Notes: a model not told the origin generated them from the sequence alone. A DNA stretch of 64,000 nt from Cyanobacteriota bacterium (GCA_022402445.1 JAKRSF010000013.1:248001-312000), one strand, 5' to 3'; positions 9,178 through 18,468 are shown, counted from the first letter of the stretch. Translations and numbers: made by a program.

Positions 9178-11166
9178 TTAGGCCGTCTCCAGATCGCGCT
9201 TGAGGATCATCAGGGTGATGTCATCATCGGCAATGCCCCCCGCCGCGTAGGTTTGTAGATCGTCGATCACCGCATCGCAGATCTCCCGCGCGGTCCCCTG
9301 GCGGTGCTGCACAATCTGGTCGCAGAGGCGATCGGGGCCGTAGAGCTGCCCTTTGGCACTGGTGGCCTCCGTCACCCCATCGGTGTAGAGCACCAGCACA
9401 TCCCCCGGCCCGAGGTCAATTTCCAATTCCGCCACAAAGGCCGTCACATCCTCCTCTAGGCCCAGGGGGAAGCCCAGATCGAGGGTGTCGAACCGCTCTA
9501 GCTGGCCGCTGCGCCGCACGACGATCGCCTCCTCATGCTGCCCAAAGAGCCTCAGCCGCCCCGCCCGGTAGGACAGGAGCGAGAGGGTCATATTTTTGAG
9601 CGATCGCATCCGCCGCGTATTGTCATAGATCACCCGGTTCAGCACATCCATGGTTTTCACCGGGTCCGTTTCCCCCACGGTCAGCAGCGTCCGCACCGCC
9701 GCCTGGGCCATGAGCATCACCATGCCGCTTTCGAGGCCGTGGCCGGTCACGTCGCCGATGCCGATTTCCGTGGCCCCGTTGCGGTGCAGCACGTCGTAGT
9801 AGTCGCCGCCGACGCGATCGGCGGGTTTCATGTAGGCGGCGATGTCCAGTTCGGGGATGGCGGCCAGTTCCTCCTCATTGGGCAAGATCAGTTGCTGCAA
9901 CCGCCGCAGGACATCCAGTTCCGCCCCGAGGCGATCGTTTTCCTGGGCGAGGCGATCGTTGAGGGCGGCGATTTCTCCGTTGGCGATTTCGAGGTCGGCG
10001 GTGCGTTCCGCTACCCGCTGTTCGAGGGTGTCAAAGGTGTGGTGCAGCCGCGCGGCCATCGCTTCAAACGATCGCGCCAGATCGCCAATTTCGTCATCGC
10101 GATCGAGGGGCAGGGCATGTTTCCAGTCGTGGCTCGACAGGGATTGGGTGGCGGCGTTGAGTTGGCTCACGGGCTGCACCAGCACCCGCGACAGGCGAAA
10201 GGACACCAGGGCCGCCAGGGCGATCGCCGCGATCGTCGCCGCCGTGGCCAGGGCAACCTGCCGCCGCAGGGCCAAGGTCACGGGCTCCAGGGACAGGGAT
10301 ACCGTCACGGCCCCCAACACCTGCTTGTCGCGATTCCAGAGGGGCGAACTGACCTCCAGGGTGTTTTGCCATTCCCGCGTGACGGTGCTTTGGGTGTCGA
10401 GGGCGTATTTCAGAAATCGGGGGCGATCGGGGGACATCTCCCGCTCCAGCAGGCTGCCCGGTTTCAGGGCCGTGGCCTGGGGGGTGCCGTTGGCGTCTAC
10501 GGTCCAGATGCCCAGGATGCCTTCGGTGCGCAGGAGATCCTCGAGGATCCGCTGGAGCCCCAGTTCTTCGCGGAGTTGGGCGAGCAGTTCGGCGGAATGG
10601 CCCACCTGGACAATGCGGGGGCGATCGCGGCCCGCCACGGCGACATATTTAAAGGCGCGATCGTCCGTTTCCCGCCGCCGCACGGGCTGCACCACCCGCT
10701 GGGCCTTCCCCTCCAGTAGGGGCCAGAACACATGGGCCTGGGGCTGCCGGTTCGGATCGGGGCTGAAGCAAAAGGGGCGGCTCAGGGTCCGGTTGGTGTT
10801 GAGGTAGGCGCAGCCCTGGGAATTGGTGACGTTGATTTGGCCGAGGTCCGTGGTGGCGACGATGCGATCGAGGCGCTGCTGGGTGGTGGTGGTGGGTTCT
10901 CCGGCGGCGGCGGCGATCGCCACGAGTTCCGCGATCGCGGTAGCCGTGGTGACGGACTGTCCATCCACCGACCCCTCCACCCGCTGATAAATCGTCTGGG
11001 TACTTTCAATGAGCCGCGACAGGGAAGCCACCACCATCAAGCCACTGGCCTGGGTGCGGGCCACCAACTCTCGCCGCAGGGCCCAGGTCAGGACACTAGA
11101 GGTCGGCACAACGGTGAGCAGCGCCACCGCCGATAGGGCGATGAATAGACGGTTGGGAAGCTTCAT
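9178..11166 (-). CDS. SpoIIE-family (PP2C) protein serine phosphatase with sensor and HAMP domains
   Basis: About 662 residues. A first membrane helix lies at roughly residues 7-28, then an extracytoplasmic sensor region of about 250 residues, a second helix (ATAATIAAIALAALVSF), a HAMP segment, a coiled coil and a C-terminal PP2C/SpoIIE phosphatase domain. The metal-binding motifs are present: VGGDYYDVL, GIGDVTGHG, VLVLYTDGVTEA and IADDDITLMIL. By analogy with RsbU and with the cyanobacterial IcfG and HmpU phosphatases, it should dephosphorylate a STAS-domain antagonist. A STAS gene and a HATPase gene follow upstream on the same strand, and the nearest upstream gene encodes a GGDEF protein. 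The start at 11166 gives a normal signal-anchor; an ATG 30 bp upstream is also possible. Confidence 0.92.
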   Translation of the reverse strand: MKLPNRLFIALSAVALLTVVPTSSVLTWALRRELVARTQASGLMVVASLSRLIESTQTIYQRVEGSVDGQSVTTATAIAELVAIAAAAGEPTTTTQQRLDRIVATTDLGQINVTNSQGCAYLNTNRTLSRPFCFSPDPNRQPQAHVFWPLLEGKAQRVVQPVRRRETDDRAFKYVAVAGRDRPRIVQVGHSAELLAQLREELGLQRILEDLLRTEGILGIWTVDANGTPQATALKPGSLLEREMSPDRPRFLKYALDTQSTVTREWQNTLEVSSPLWNRDKQVLGAVTVSLSLEPVTLALRRQVALATAATIAAIALAALVSFRLSRVLVQPVSQLNAATQSLSSHDWKHALPLDRDDEIGDLARSFEAMAARLHHTFDTLEQRVAERTADLEIANGEIAALNDRLAQENDRLGAELDVLRRLQQLILPNEEELAAIPELDIAAYMKPADRVGGDYYDVLHRNGATEIGIGDVTGHGLESGMVMLMAQAAVRTLLTVGETDPVKTMDVLNRVIYDNTRRMRSLKNMTLSLLSYRAGRLRLFGQHEEAIVVRRSGQLERFDTLDLGFPLGLEEDVTAFVAELEIDLGPGDVLVLYTDGVTEATSAKGQLYGPDRLCDQIVQHRQGTAREICDAVIDDLQTYAAGGIADDDITLMILKRDLETA

Positions 11167-11329
11167 GGACGAACGCGCACAACGGTTCTTCACCATTGTC
11201 GATGGAAAGATTCGCAGGTGGTTATGGTTAGGGCCAAGAACCACCCCAAGGGTCTGCCATGATGCGGCTGTCCAGATTGTGCAGCGCCGTTGCTCCGGGA
11301 CGGGTTTAGGGCTTCCAGGGGGCACAAAA

Positions 11330-12397
11330 TCAGGGGCCGTCCGCCGCGATCGCCCCTGGCCCATCCCCCCCCTCCGCCGCCGCCAATTCCGCCCGATTGC
11401 GCCCCCGATGCTTCGCCCGATAGAGCGCCCGATCCGCCGACAGCAGCAGCGCCTCGCACTCCGCCGCATCCCCCCGCGCGGGCACCACCCCAGCAATGCC
11501 AATGCTCACGGTGACCCGAGGCCCAACGGGCGACTGGGGGTGGTACAAATCCAGGGTTTCGATCGCATTGCGCACCCGCTGGGCAACGATCATGGCCTGG
11601 GGGGCCGTCGTGTGGGGCAACACGATCGCGAACTCCTCCCCCCCATAGCGCGCCACCAAATCCCCCGGATTGCGGGCCGCCTGCTCCATCGCCTGGGCCA
11701 CCCGCTGCAAACAGCGATCGCCCGCCACATGGCCACAGCAGTCGTTATAGAGCTTGAAAGCATCAATATCCACCATCAGCAGCGCCAGGGACGCCCCCCG
11801 GCGGGCCATCTCCTGCACCTGCACCTGCAAATAGGCATCAAACCGCCGCCGGTTCGCCAACTGGGTCAGATCATCCACCTGGGCCTGCCGATCCGCCTCC
11901 ACCGCGCGATCGTACCAATGCTCCGCCACCGCATCCCCATGCTCAATAATCAGCCGCAGCACATTTTCCAAATCATGCTTTTCCCGCGACAGCACCTGCA
12001 TCAGCGATTGGAGCTTAGCCTCCGCATTCTGGTGCTGGGACACCTGCTCCTTCAGTTGGCGGTTCGCCGTCAGCAGCTCCTCCTCCAGCACCTGCCCATG
12101 CTCGACGGTCACCGCCAGCACCAGCTCCAAATCCTGTTTCTGGCGCGACAGCATCTCCAGCACCGTCTGCAACTGCTGCTGCTGGCGTTTGTAATGCTGC
12201 AACAGCTCCTGCAAACGCAGATTGCTGCTCTGTAATTCCGCTTCAATGCAGTCCCCGTGGGCGGCGGTGGTTTCTAGGGCGATTTGCAGATCCTCATTAC
12301 TTTGCCGCAGGGTGCTGACTTCGGCGCGCAGGACGGCTAGCTCGTCGCGCAGTTGCTGAACCTCGGGGGCGCGATCGTCGTGGGAATTGCAGACCAT
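11330..12397 (-). CDS. Diguanylate cyclase (GGDEF) with coiled-coil repeats
   Basis: 355 residues, no membrane segment seen. The first 170 residues are a coiled coil built of three related units, each with a DLQ/DLE core and an EHG- or AHG-type block (DLQIALETTAAHGD, DLELVLAVTVEHGQ, DLENVLRLIIEHGD), about 53 residues apart. The C-terminal GGDEF domain reads YGGEEFAIVLP at the active half-site, with the upstream metal Asp in LLMVDIDAFK, so c-di-GMP synthesis is expected. An RxxD inhibitory site is not obvious. It lies between the SpoIIE-type phosphatase and the STAS gene on the same strand, which suggests that it shares input or output with the partner switch. Confidence 0.93.
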   Translation of the reverse strand: MVCNSHDDRAPEVQQLRDELAVLRAEVSTLRQSNEDLQIALETTAAHGDCIEAELQSSNLRLQELLQHYKRQQQQLQTVLEMLSRQKQDLELVLAVTVEHGQVLEEELLTANRQLKEQVSQHQNAEAKLQSLMQVLSREKHDLENVLRLIIEHGDAVAEHWYDRAVEADRQAQVDDLTQLANRRRFDAYLQVQVQEMARRGASLALLMVDIDAFKLYNDCCGHVAGDRCLQRVAQAMEQAARNPGDLVARYGGEEFAIVLPHTTAPQAMIVAQRVRNAIETLDLYHPQSPVGPRVTVSIGIAGVVPARGDAAECEALLLSADRALYRAKHRGRNRAELAAAEGGDGPGAIAADGP

Positions 12398-12430
12398 GAG
12401 CCAGGGGAGAATATGGCGAAATGACGCGGC

Positions 12431-12790
12431 TCAGGAACTGAGGTTGAGCTCAATACTGGGCATGAGGCGCTGGAGGTTTTTGAGGGAGCGGGTTTGCCAG
12501 AGGATGCGGTTGGAGCCCTGGAGGATCAGGTGGCAGTCCCCCCGCTTCCGCAGGCCCACGACGAACATGGACAGCATACTGATGCCGGAGCTGTTGAGAA
12601 ATTCTAGATCCGAGAGATCTAGGGTGAGGGTCGTGCCCTGCTGGGAGGCTTCATCGAGGAGATCGACAATGGGCCGGTAGGCATCGAGGCCGTCGAGGCG
12701 CAGGGAACCGCTGCAACGGACGGTCTGGCGATCGGGTTCGTAACAGATGCTGTAGTCGTCGGTCCGCAGTTGCTTCACGGGGGTGGGCAT
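12431..12790 (-). CDS. STAS-domain protein (anti-sigma factor antagonist-like)
   Basis: 119 residues that make up a single STAS domain. The phosphorylatable serine region reads DLSDLEFLNSSGISML, matching the D-S-S/T-G-I motif of SpoIIAA/RsbV proteins. It resembles the small STAS proteins encoded with the IcfG phosphatase in Synechocystis and HmpV in Nostoc. In such systems a HATPase kinase phosphorylates the serine and a SpoIIE-type phosphatase removes it; both partners are encoded here within 4 kb on the same strand. The region just upstream contains a GGC-rich repeat run. Confidence 0.9.
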   Translation of the reverse strand: MPTPVKQLRTDDYSICYEPDRQTVRCSGSLRLDGLDAYRPIVDLLDEASQQGTTLTLDLSDLEFLNSSGISMLSMFVVGLRKRGDCHLILQGSNRILWQTRSLKNLQRLMPSIELNLSS

Positions 12791-12814
12791 CCTCAGTTCA
12801 AGGGTGACGTCAGG

Positions 12815-12847
12815 GGGGCGGCGGCGGTGGCGGCGGCGGCGGTGGCG
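12815..12847. repeat. GGC/GGT trinucleotide-rich run
   Basis: A short low-complexity tract of GGC units interrupted by GGT, in the 154-bp gap between the STAS gene and the HATPase gene. It may be slippage-prone; no function is implied. Confidence 0.6.
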
Positions 12848-12944
12848 ATCGCGGCGGCCCGACCGCTAGGGGGCCGGTGGATATTCTAGGGCGATAGGGG
12901 AAATCACGGAGTTGGCTGCGCTGGCTGCCGTGGGGCCATGGCCG

Positions 12945-13514
12945 CTAGATATCAATGCTAGCCATGGCGATCACTTCGATGGAGCGGCTGTCGGAGGTGG
13001 GGACAAATTTCCAGCCCAGCTTGCAGTCATAGTCCAGGGCGATCGTCAGCAGCCCAAGGCCGGAGTCGTTGCCCCGTTCGGCGCTGGCTTCCAGTTGCTG
13101 CATATAGAAGGTGTCGAGGTCGGCTTGGAAGAGTTTGGTCAGAAAGTTTTGGAAGGTGCTGACGGTGGTGGCGCTGGCGTGGTTGGTGACGACGCAGGTG
13201 ATGCTGGATTCGTACAGGTATAGGGTAATGCCGACGGGGTGATGGAGGTCGCGATCGCTATATTTGATGGCGTTTTCGATCAGTTCGTTGGCGATGTAGC
13301 TGATGGTGGCCTTGACGGCATCCTTCCGGGCGATGCCGCCGCCGTCGCTGCGGCCGGGAAAAAAGGTGGCGAAGTAGTCCCCGAGGAAGTCAGCGGAGAG
13401 GCCGTAATTACGCCAGCGTTCTTGGCGGGCGTTGGCGCTCAGGGAGAAACTCAGGGTGAGGTATTCGTCGGTGGGGGGGAGTGCTTCGCAAAAGTCGCCG
13501 AGGATCGAAGACAT
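12945..13514 (-). CDS. HATPase-domain protein (RsbW-like switch kinase, DUF6272-type)
   Basis: 189 residues with a GHKL ATPase fold. The N-box is visible as NELIENAIKYSD, and a G-box-like loop as GNDSGLGLLTIALDYDCKLGW. The protein resembles the HATPase members of cyanobacterial partner-switching clusters (Slr1861- and HmpW-type). Its expected role is to phosphorylate the neighbouring STAS protein. The start at 13514 (MSSILGDFCEALP) is chosen because the 32 residues encoded upstream are proline- and arginine-rich and unlike the family. It is the first gene of the four-gene signalling run. Confidence 0.85.
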   Translation of the reverse strand: MSSILGDFCEALPPTDEYLTLSFSLSANARQERWRNYGLSADFLGDYFATFFPGRSDGGGIARKDAVKATISYIANELIENAIKYSDRDLHHPVGITLYLYESSITCVVTNHASATTVSTFQNFLTKLFQADLDTFYMQQLEASAERGNDSGLGLLTIALDYDCKLGWKFVPTSDSRSIEVIAMASIDI

Positions 13515-13635
13515 GGCGGCGGGGACGGGGTGATGGGCTATGGGGGGCGGGCGAGGGGCGAAAAGGGACCACGATCGCCCACCCCTGGGGATAGACGCGA
13601 TGGGCCGCAATGAACCTTAATATACCCCTACGGTT

Positions 13636-14886
13636 TCATGGCGTTGCGTCGGCGGGGGGCGGAGCGCTGGGAACCAGGATAAAGCCCATGCTGGCGAGGG
13701 TGGCCTGGAGGTGGTGCCCTTCGGCGAGGTGGCCGAGGCGGTGGTGCAGGTCGATCGCGCGGCGGAAGGCGTCGAGGGCGGCGGGGGTGTGGCCGCCTTT
13801 GAGTAGGGCGACGCCTAGGTTTTGGTGATATTCGGGGCGATCGCCGTCGAGGGCAATGGCTTTGCGATATTCCGCGATCGCGCCGTTGAGATCCCCGAGG
13901 CCCTTTTTGGCCAGACCGAGATTATGGCGGGCGGGGGCGAAGTGGGGGGCGGCCTTGACGGCGGCGGCGTACTGTTCGGCGGCGTTTTTGTAGTCTCCGG
14001 CGGCTTGATACAAATTGCCCAGGTTCACCCGCGCACCGACGGCCAGCAGGGGCAAGACGGGCTGCCGCAGGGCGACGCGATAGTGCGATCGCGCCAGATC
14101 CAGATTCCCCAGGGCGCTGTAGGCGATCGCCAGGTGGTAGTGCAGTTCAAAGCGCAGTTCCGTGAGCTGGTCCCGTTCGGCGATGCGGGCTCCGGTTTTG
14201 AGGAGCTCCAGGCCGCGATCGCCCTCCCCCAAATCCAGCAGCAGCGCCCCGAGTTTATTGCACACGTAGGGATCGTCCGGGTGGGCGGCGTAGTACTTTT
14301 CCATGGCCGCTCGGGCGCGCTGGGCCTTGTTTTTCCCCGCGATCGCCGCCAACCGGTAGCCATCATGGGCGATCGCCGGCCCATCCAACGACAGCACCCG
14401 CCAGTGGGGATCCGCCGCCATCAGGGCCGCCGCACTGTCGTCAATCAGGGCATGGTAGGGCCGATCAAACCGCAGGGCCGGATGCCGCCGAAACAGCCGC
14501 GACACCAGGGAATAGGGAGCCTGGGCCGCCCCGATCTCATGGCGCACCAGATTCACCACCAGGGCCGACTCCTGGGCGATCGCCTCCCGGATCGGCGCGA
14601 TCGCCTCCGCCAGCAGCCACTCATCCGCATCCAGCATCAGCACCCAATCCCCCGTCAGTTGCGCTAAACCGTAGTTACGCGCCGCCGCAAAATCATCACA
14701 CCAGTCAAAAAACACCACCCGCGCCCCCAGATCCAGCGCCCCCTTGACCGTGCCATCCGTCGAGCCCGTATCCACCACCAGCAGGTCATCGCACAGGGGC
14801 CGCACGCTCTCGATGCAGCGCCGCAGTTGGGCCGCCTCATTCTTGGCAATCAAACAAAAACTGACGGTCGGGGAAACGGGGGCCAT
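13636..14886 (-). CDS. Family 2 glycosyltransferase with C-terminal TPR repeats
   Basis: 416 residues. The N-terminal GT-A domain begins VSFCLIAKNEAAQL, has the nucleotide-sugar segment LLVVDTGSTDGT and a DxD-like metal motif in VLMLDADEWL. The C-terminal half holds at least four tetratricopeptide repeats (units such as VNLGNLYQAAGDYKNAAEQY and HNLGLAKKGLGDLNGAIAEY). Proteins of this design (KdtX/WaaE-like with TPR) act in surface polysaccharide or glycoprotein assembly. The acceptor is unknown. The ATG at 14886 is used because homology starts there; the open frame upstream is antisense sequence. Confidence 0.9.
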   Translation of the reverse strand: MAPVSPTVSFCLIAKNEAAQLRRCIESVRPLCDDLLVVDTGSTDGTVKGALDLGARVVFFDWCDDFAAARNYGLAQLTGDWVLMLDADEWLLAEAIAPIREAIAQESALVVNLVRHEIGAAQAPYSLVSRLFRRHPALRFDRPYHALIDDSAAALMAADPHWRVLSLDGPAIAHDGYRLAAIAGKNKAQRARAAMEKYYAAHPDDPYVCNKLGALLLDLGEGDRGLELLKTGARIAERDQLTELRFELHYHLAIAYSALGNLDLARSHYRVALRQPVLPLLAVGARVNLGNLYQAAGDYKNAAEQYAAAVKAAPHFAPARHNLGLAKKGLGDLNGAIAEYRKAIALDGDRPEYHQNLGVALLKGGHTPAALDAFRRAIDLHHRLGHLAEGHHLQATLASMGFILVPSAPPPADATP

Positions 14887-15132
14887 AGGGGCAGACGGGC
14901 GGGGCGGGCAAGCGGGTCGCAAACGGCACGGGGACACGCGCGGAGGCGCACCCAGGAGCAGAACGGACCCAAGACGGGGAAAGGGGACAGTAAGAGGGAC
15001 AGATGGCGCGGTAGGGTTGAAGGCGGCACGGGGGGTGCATCCTCCCCAGGGATCGGGCGGCGTGGCCCCCGAAGCCAGTCGGGCTCCCGGTTCTGTTCCT
15101 GCCATTGTCACCCATTGCTGAGCAACGCGATC

Positions 15133-15603
15133 GTGTGGATTTTTCTCGACATTGACGGGGTTTTGGTGCCCGATACCATGTATGAACGGACTGATTTGCC
15201 CCCCTTTGACCCGGCGGACCCGCCCTTTGAACCGGCCTGCCGCGATCGCTTTGAAACGGTCCTGCGGCACCATCGCTCTGCCCTGGTGGTGATTGCGTCG
15301 AGCTGGCGGGAGATTTTTCCCCTCTCGGCCATTTGCGATCGCTTCTCGCCGGACATTGCCCGACGGGTGGTGGGCCAAACGCCGTTCCTGGCGGCCACGG
15401 ACGCGGCCAATGTGAACTACCTGCGCCATCGGGAAGTGGAGGCATTCCTGGCGGGGCTCGGTGTCCCCAAGGCTCCGTGGGTGGCGATCGATGACATCGC
15501 TGACCACTTCCGTCCGGGTGCGCCGGTCATCCTCACCGATGGCAATGTGGGTTTTGACGATCGCGCCGCCGCCGCCCTCGATCAAGCCCTCTACGCGGTT
15601 TAG
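15133..15603 (+). CDS. HAD-like hydrolase (HAD_SAK type)
   Basis: A compact 156-residue HAD protein. Motif I is FLDIDGVLVP with both catalytic aspartates, motif II is ASSWRE, and a motif IV-like acidic block lies in AIDDIADHF. There is no large cap domain. It resembles the HAD domain found in Swiss-Army-Knife RNA-repair proteins, a family that includes many stand-alone cyanobacterial members of unknown substrate. The likely start is the GTG at 15133. A HerA-like ATPase follows 42 bp downstream on the same strand, so the two may be co-transcribed. Confidence 0.82.
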   Translation: MWIFLDIDGVLVPDTMYERTDLPPFDPADPPFEPACRDRFETVLRHHRSALVVIASSWREIFPLSAICDRFSPDIARRVVGQTPFLAATDAANVNYLRHREVEAFLAGLGVPKAPWVAIDDIADHFRPGAPVILTDGNVGFDDRAAAALDQALYAV

Positions 15604-15645
15604 CGCCGGTTTTTAGTGCCGATTTAGCGGACTTTCCCCCCCACC

Positions 15646-17370
15646 ATGGCCCCTGATGATCTCCCCCTCGGTTCCGTCACCCAAGGCTCCCTGAGCGATG
15701 GGCTTGAAGTGCGCCTCCACCCGGATGTGTCCGTCGAGGAGATGCGCGTGGGTAAATTCCTGGTGGTGCGGGGCCAGCGATCGCACTTTTTCTGCATGTT
15801 GGTGGATGTGTCATTGGGCACATCGAGCCCGCGCATTTTGGTGGATCCGCCCCACCCGGAGGACGACTTTCTGCGGGATGTGCTCTCCGGCAGCGGCACC
15901 TTCGGCACCCTGGAAATTGCGCCGATGCTCATGTATATCCCCCAGGAGCACCCGGCGGAACCGGCCCCCAAGAACCGCTCAAACGCAAAACGGGGCAACG
16001 CGATCGCGAGCTTCGAGGCCAACAGCAGTGCCAATGTGGAACTGCGGCCGGTCAAAACCATCCCCAGCCATTTCTCCCAGGTCTACGACGCCAGCGATCG
16101 CGACTTCCGCATCGTTTTCGGGTGGGAGGATGACCCCCAGCGCCAGAACTTCGCGATCGGGATGCCCATCGACATGGACGTGCCCGTGTGCCTGGATCTC
16201 GATCGCTTCGTCGAACGCAGCAACGGCATCTTCGGCAAATCCGGCACCGGCAAATCCTTTTTGACCCGCCTCCTCCTCGCGGGCACCATTTATAAAAATG
16301 TCGCCGTCAACCTCATCTTCGACATGCACTCCGAATACGGCTGGGAAGCTATGAAGGAGGGCAAAGGCATCAGCACCGTCAAAGGGCTGCGGCAACTGTT
16401 TCCCGATCGCGTCCAAATCTACACCCTCGACCCCGACTCCACCCGTCGGCGCGGCGTCCGCGATGCCCAGGAACTCTACATCAGCCTCGATCAAATTGAT
16501 GTGGAAGACCTGATGCTCGTCAGCAGCGAACTCAACCTTTCGGAAGCAAGCCTCGAAAACGCCATCATCCTGCGCAACGAATTTGGTAAATCTTGGATTG
16601 CCCGATTGTTGTCCATGACCAATGACGAAATCCAGGATTTTTGCGAGACCAAAATGGGCAACAAAGCGTCCATCATGGCCCTGCAACGGAAACTCAATCG
16701 CCTGGATCAAATCGGCTACATTCGCACCAGCACCCCCCACGATTACATCCGCCAAATCCTCGATACCCTAGAGGCGGGCCGCCACGCGATCGTTGAATTC
16801 GGCTCCCAATCGAACCTGCTGGCCTACATGCTCGCCACCAATATTATTTCCCGCCGCCTCCACGCCATCTATGTGCGCAAGGCGGAAAAATTCCTGCAAA
16901 CCAAAGACCCCGCCGACAAGCCCCGCCAACTGATGATCACCATTGAAGAGGCCCACCGCTTCCTCGATCCCCACACGGCGCGGCAGACCATTTTCGGCAC
17001 GATCGCCCGGGAAATGCGCAAATATTTTGTGACCCTTTTAGTCGTCGATCAACGGCCCTCCGGCATTGACAACGAAGTGATGTCCCAGATCGGCACCCGC
17101 ATCACCGCCCTGCTCAATGACGAAAAGGACATCGACGCCATTTTTACCGGCGTTTCGGGGGGCCAAAACCTGCGATCGGTCCTCGCGAAACTGGACTCGA
17201 AACAGCAGGCCCTCGTCCTCGGCCACGCGGTCCCCATGCCCGTGGTGGTGCGCACCCGCCCCTACGACGAAACGTTCTATGCCCAAATCGCCGATGTGGA
17301 TTGGGAAACCCTGCCGGATTCGGTGGTGCTGGCCCACTCGGACGCGGCCCTGGCGGATCTGGGGTTCTAG
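15646..17370 (+). CDS. HerA-like (DUF87) hexameric ATPase
   Basis: 574 residues. An N-terminal beta-rich HAS-barrel-like region is followed by an ATPase domain. Walker A is GKSGTGKS near residues 197-204; Walker B ends LMITIEEAHRF near residue 430; a sensor-like LLVVDQRPSGID and an arginine-finger region SQIGTRITALL follow. HerA proteins are FtsK-superfamily DNA translocases; in archaea they work with the NurA nuclease in end resection, and many bacterial ones belong to defence modules. No NurA-like nuclease is adjacent here; the only partner on the strand is the HAD protein before it. Confidence 0.9.
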   Translation: MAPDDLPLGSVTQGSLSDGLEVRLHPDVSVEEMRVGKFLVVRGQRSHFFCMLVDVSLGTSSPRILVDPPHPEDDFLRDVLSGSGTFGTLEIAPMLMYIPQEHPAEPAPKNRSNAKRGNAIASFEANSSANVELRPVKTIPSHFSQVYDASDRDFRIVFGWEDDPQRQNFAIGMPIDMDVPVCLDLDRFVERSNGIFGKSGTGKSFLTRLLLAGTIYKNVAVNLIFDMHSEYGWEAMKEGKGISTVKGLRQLFPDRVQIYTLDPDSTRRRGVRDAQELYISLDQIDVEDLMLVSSELNLSEASLENAIILRNEFGKSWIARLLSMTNDEIQDFCETKMGNKASIMALQRKLNRLDQIGYIRTSTPHDYIRQILDTLEAGRHAIVEFGSQSNLLAYMLATNIISRRLHAIYVRKAEKFLQTKDPADKPRQLMITIEEAHRFLDPHTARQTIFGTIAREMRKYFVTLLVVDQRPSGIDNEVMSQIGTRITALLNDEKDIDAIFTGVSGGQNLRSVLAKLDSKQQALVLGHAVPMPVVVRTRPYDETFYAQIADVDWETLPDSVVLAHSDAALADLGF

Positions 17371-18468
17371 GCCCTCCGGCGCGATCGCCCCCGCCAAACC
17401 GTTGAAGCCGGGGGAGGCAAGATCCCAGCCCCCCAGGGAACAATCAAGAATCACTAGCAATAGTCCCCAATTCCGCGCTTCCGGGGGCGATCGCGGCCCC
17501 AGCCCTTGGAAGATCGGCCAATTCGCCCATCACACCGTCCACAGCACCGTCATGGAAGTGTCACGGGCGCTTCACGGCAAGTTCATACCCATTGGCTAAT
17601 TCATAGACAGGGAATGGTAGGGCAGGCTCGAAACCCTGGCCCTTGCCTCGATCTCAACTGAACTAAACCGTTCGGTTATCGCCACCTGTGCCCCCCTAGC
17701 CGCCATCTTCAGGAGCCGCCACCATGAGGTTATGACTGAGGCCCGTGACTGAGCACCCCGCGCGATCGCGTCCTTGGACCCGGTCCCTGGGGAGCGAACC
17801 TTTTCACCCCGTTGGCGGTCATAACCGCTAGCGCTGACCGATGGAGTGTACTAAAATGAGCCCATCAAACTCATACTGACTATGAGTTGCCCGAAGTCTA
17901 GCCCCGCGATCGCGTCGGTGTTGCGATCCGCCAACCCATCCCTAGGGCGCTAGATCGGGACTTTTAGTCAGGATCAAATCCTAGGCACCGGGTTGAGCCG
18001 ACATCCGCTTCGGTCACCCCTTTCTCCCCATCAGGGCCTCGCTTCGCCGCTGGAGCGATCGTTGTCTATCCCCTGAGCCCTCAAGGTCTAGGGTTTGCAT
18101 CAGATTTCATGTTCTAGCTCGCGCCCCCTAGGTCTCGCGTCCTAGCCCGTAGCTTTAGCCGTTCCGTTCCGTTTCTGACTGTCTGGCATTGGTGGGGGCC
18201 ACGGCCTCCGGCAGCGGTGGGGGCCGCTCCTGGGATTGATCCCCACGGTTGACCCCCATGGACCCGATCTATGGTCTTGGCCGCCAATGCCGATGGGGCT
18301 GGTCCTTTGCCACTGGGCCGAGCGATCGCGCCGGATTCACCGGAGTTCCGCCCATGGCCCTTGCCAACCGTAGTCGGCGATCCACGCTTGAGGAGATTGC
18401 CTGCGGATTGGGCCAGTGCCGCCTTCAGTCGTAATTCAGTTCATCTGCGAGGGAGTCCACCGTCCATT
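17371..18468. other. 1.1-kb region without a credible protein gene, upstream of a sigma factor
   Basis: No frame here shows family-like protein sequence. It contains an 8-bp inverted repeat at 17868-17888, the direct repeat TGACTGAG at 17733-17740 and 17746-17753 (13-bp period), an AT-rich TGTACTAAAAT at 17847-17857 that could be a -10 region, and only a few HIP1 sites compared with the coding DNA around it. It is the longest gene-free stretch in the window and runs directly into the start of a group 2 sigma factor gene. A long 5' leader, a small RNA gene, or both are possible. Confidence 0.6.
17868..17888. promoter_or_regulatory. 8-bp inverted repeat, operator or RNA hairpin candidate
   Basis: AACTCATA at 17868-17875 pairs perfectly with TATGAGTT at 17881-17888 across a 5-nt CTGAC loop. 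A third related ATGAG lies at 17856. It follows a TAAAAT hexamer by 10 bp, so it could be a repressor site or the first hairpin of a leader. Confidence 0.4.

Noticed and set aside
9535-10719. Open frame of nearly 400 codons antisense to the SpoIIE-type phosphatase
   Set aside because: Translation is a Gly/His/Pro/Arg mosaic typical of the reverse of GC-rich genes.
18249-18434. Possible 61-codon gene ahead of the sigma factor
   Set aside because: The translation is unlike a real protein and overlaps the frame leading into the sigma gene.
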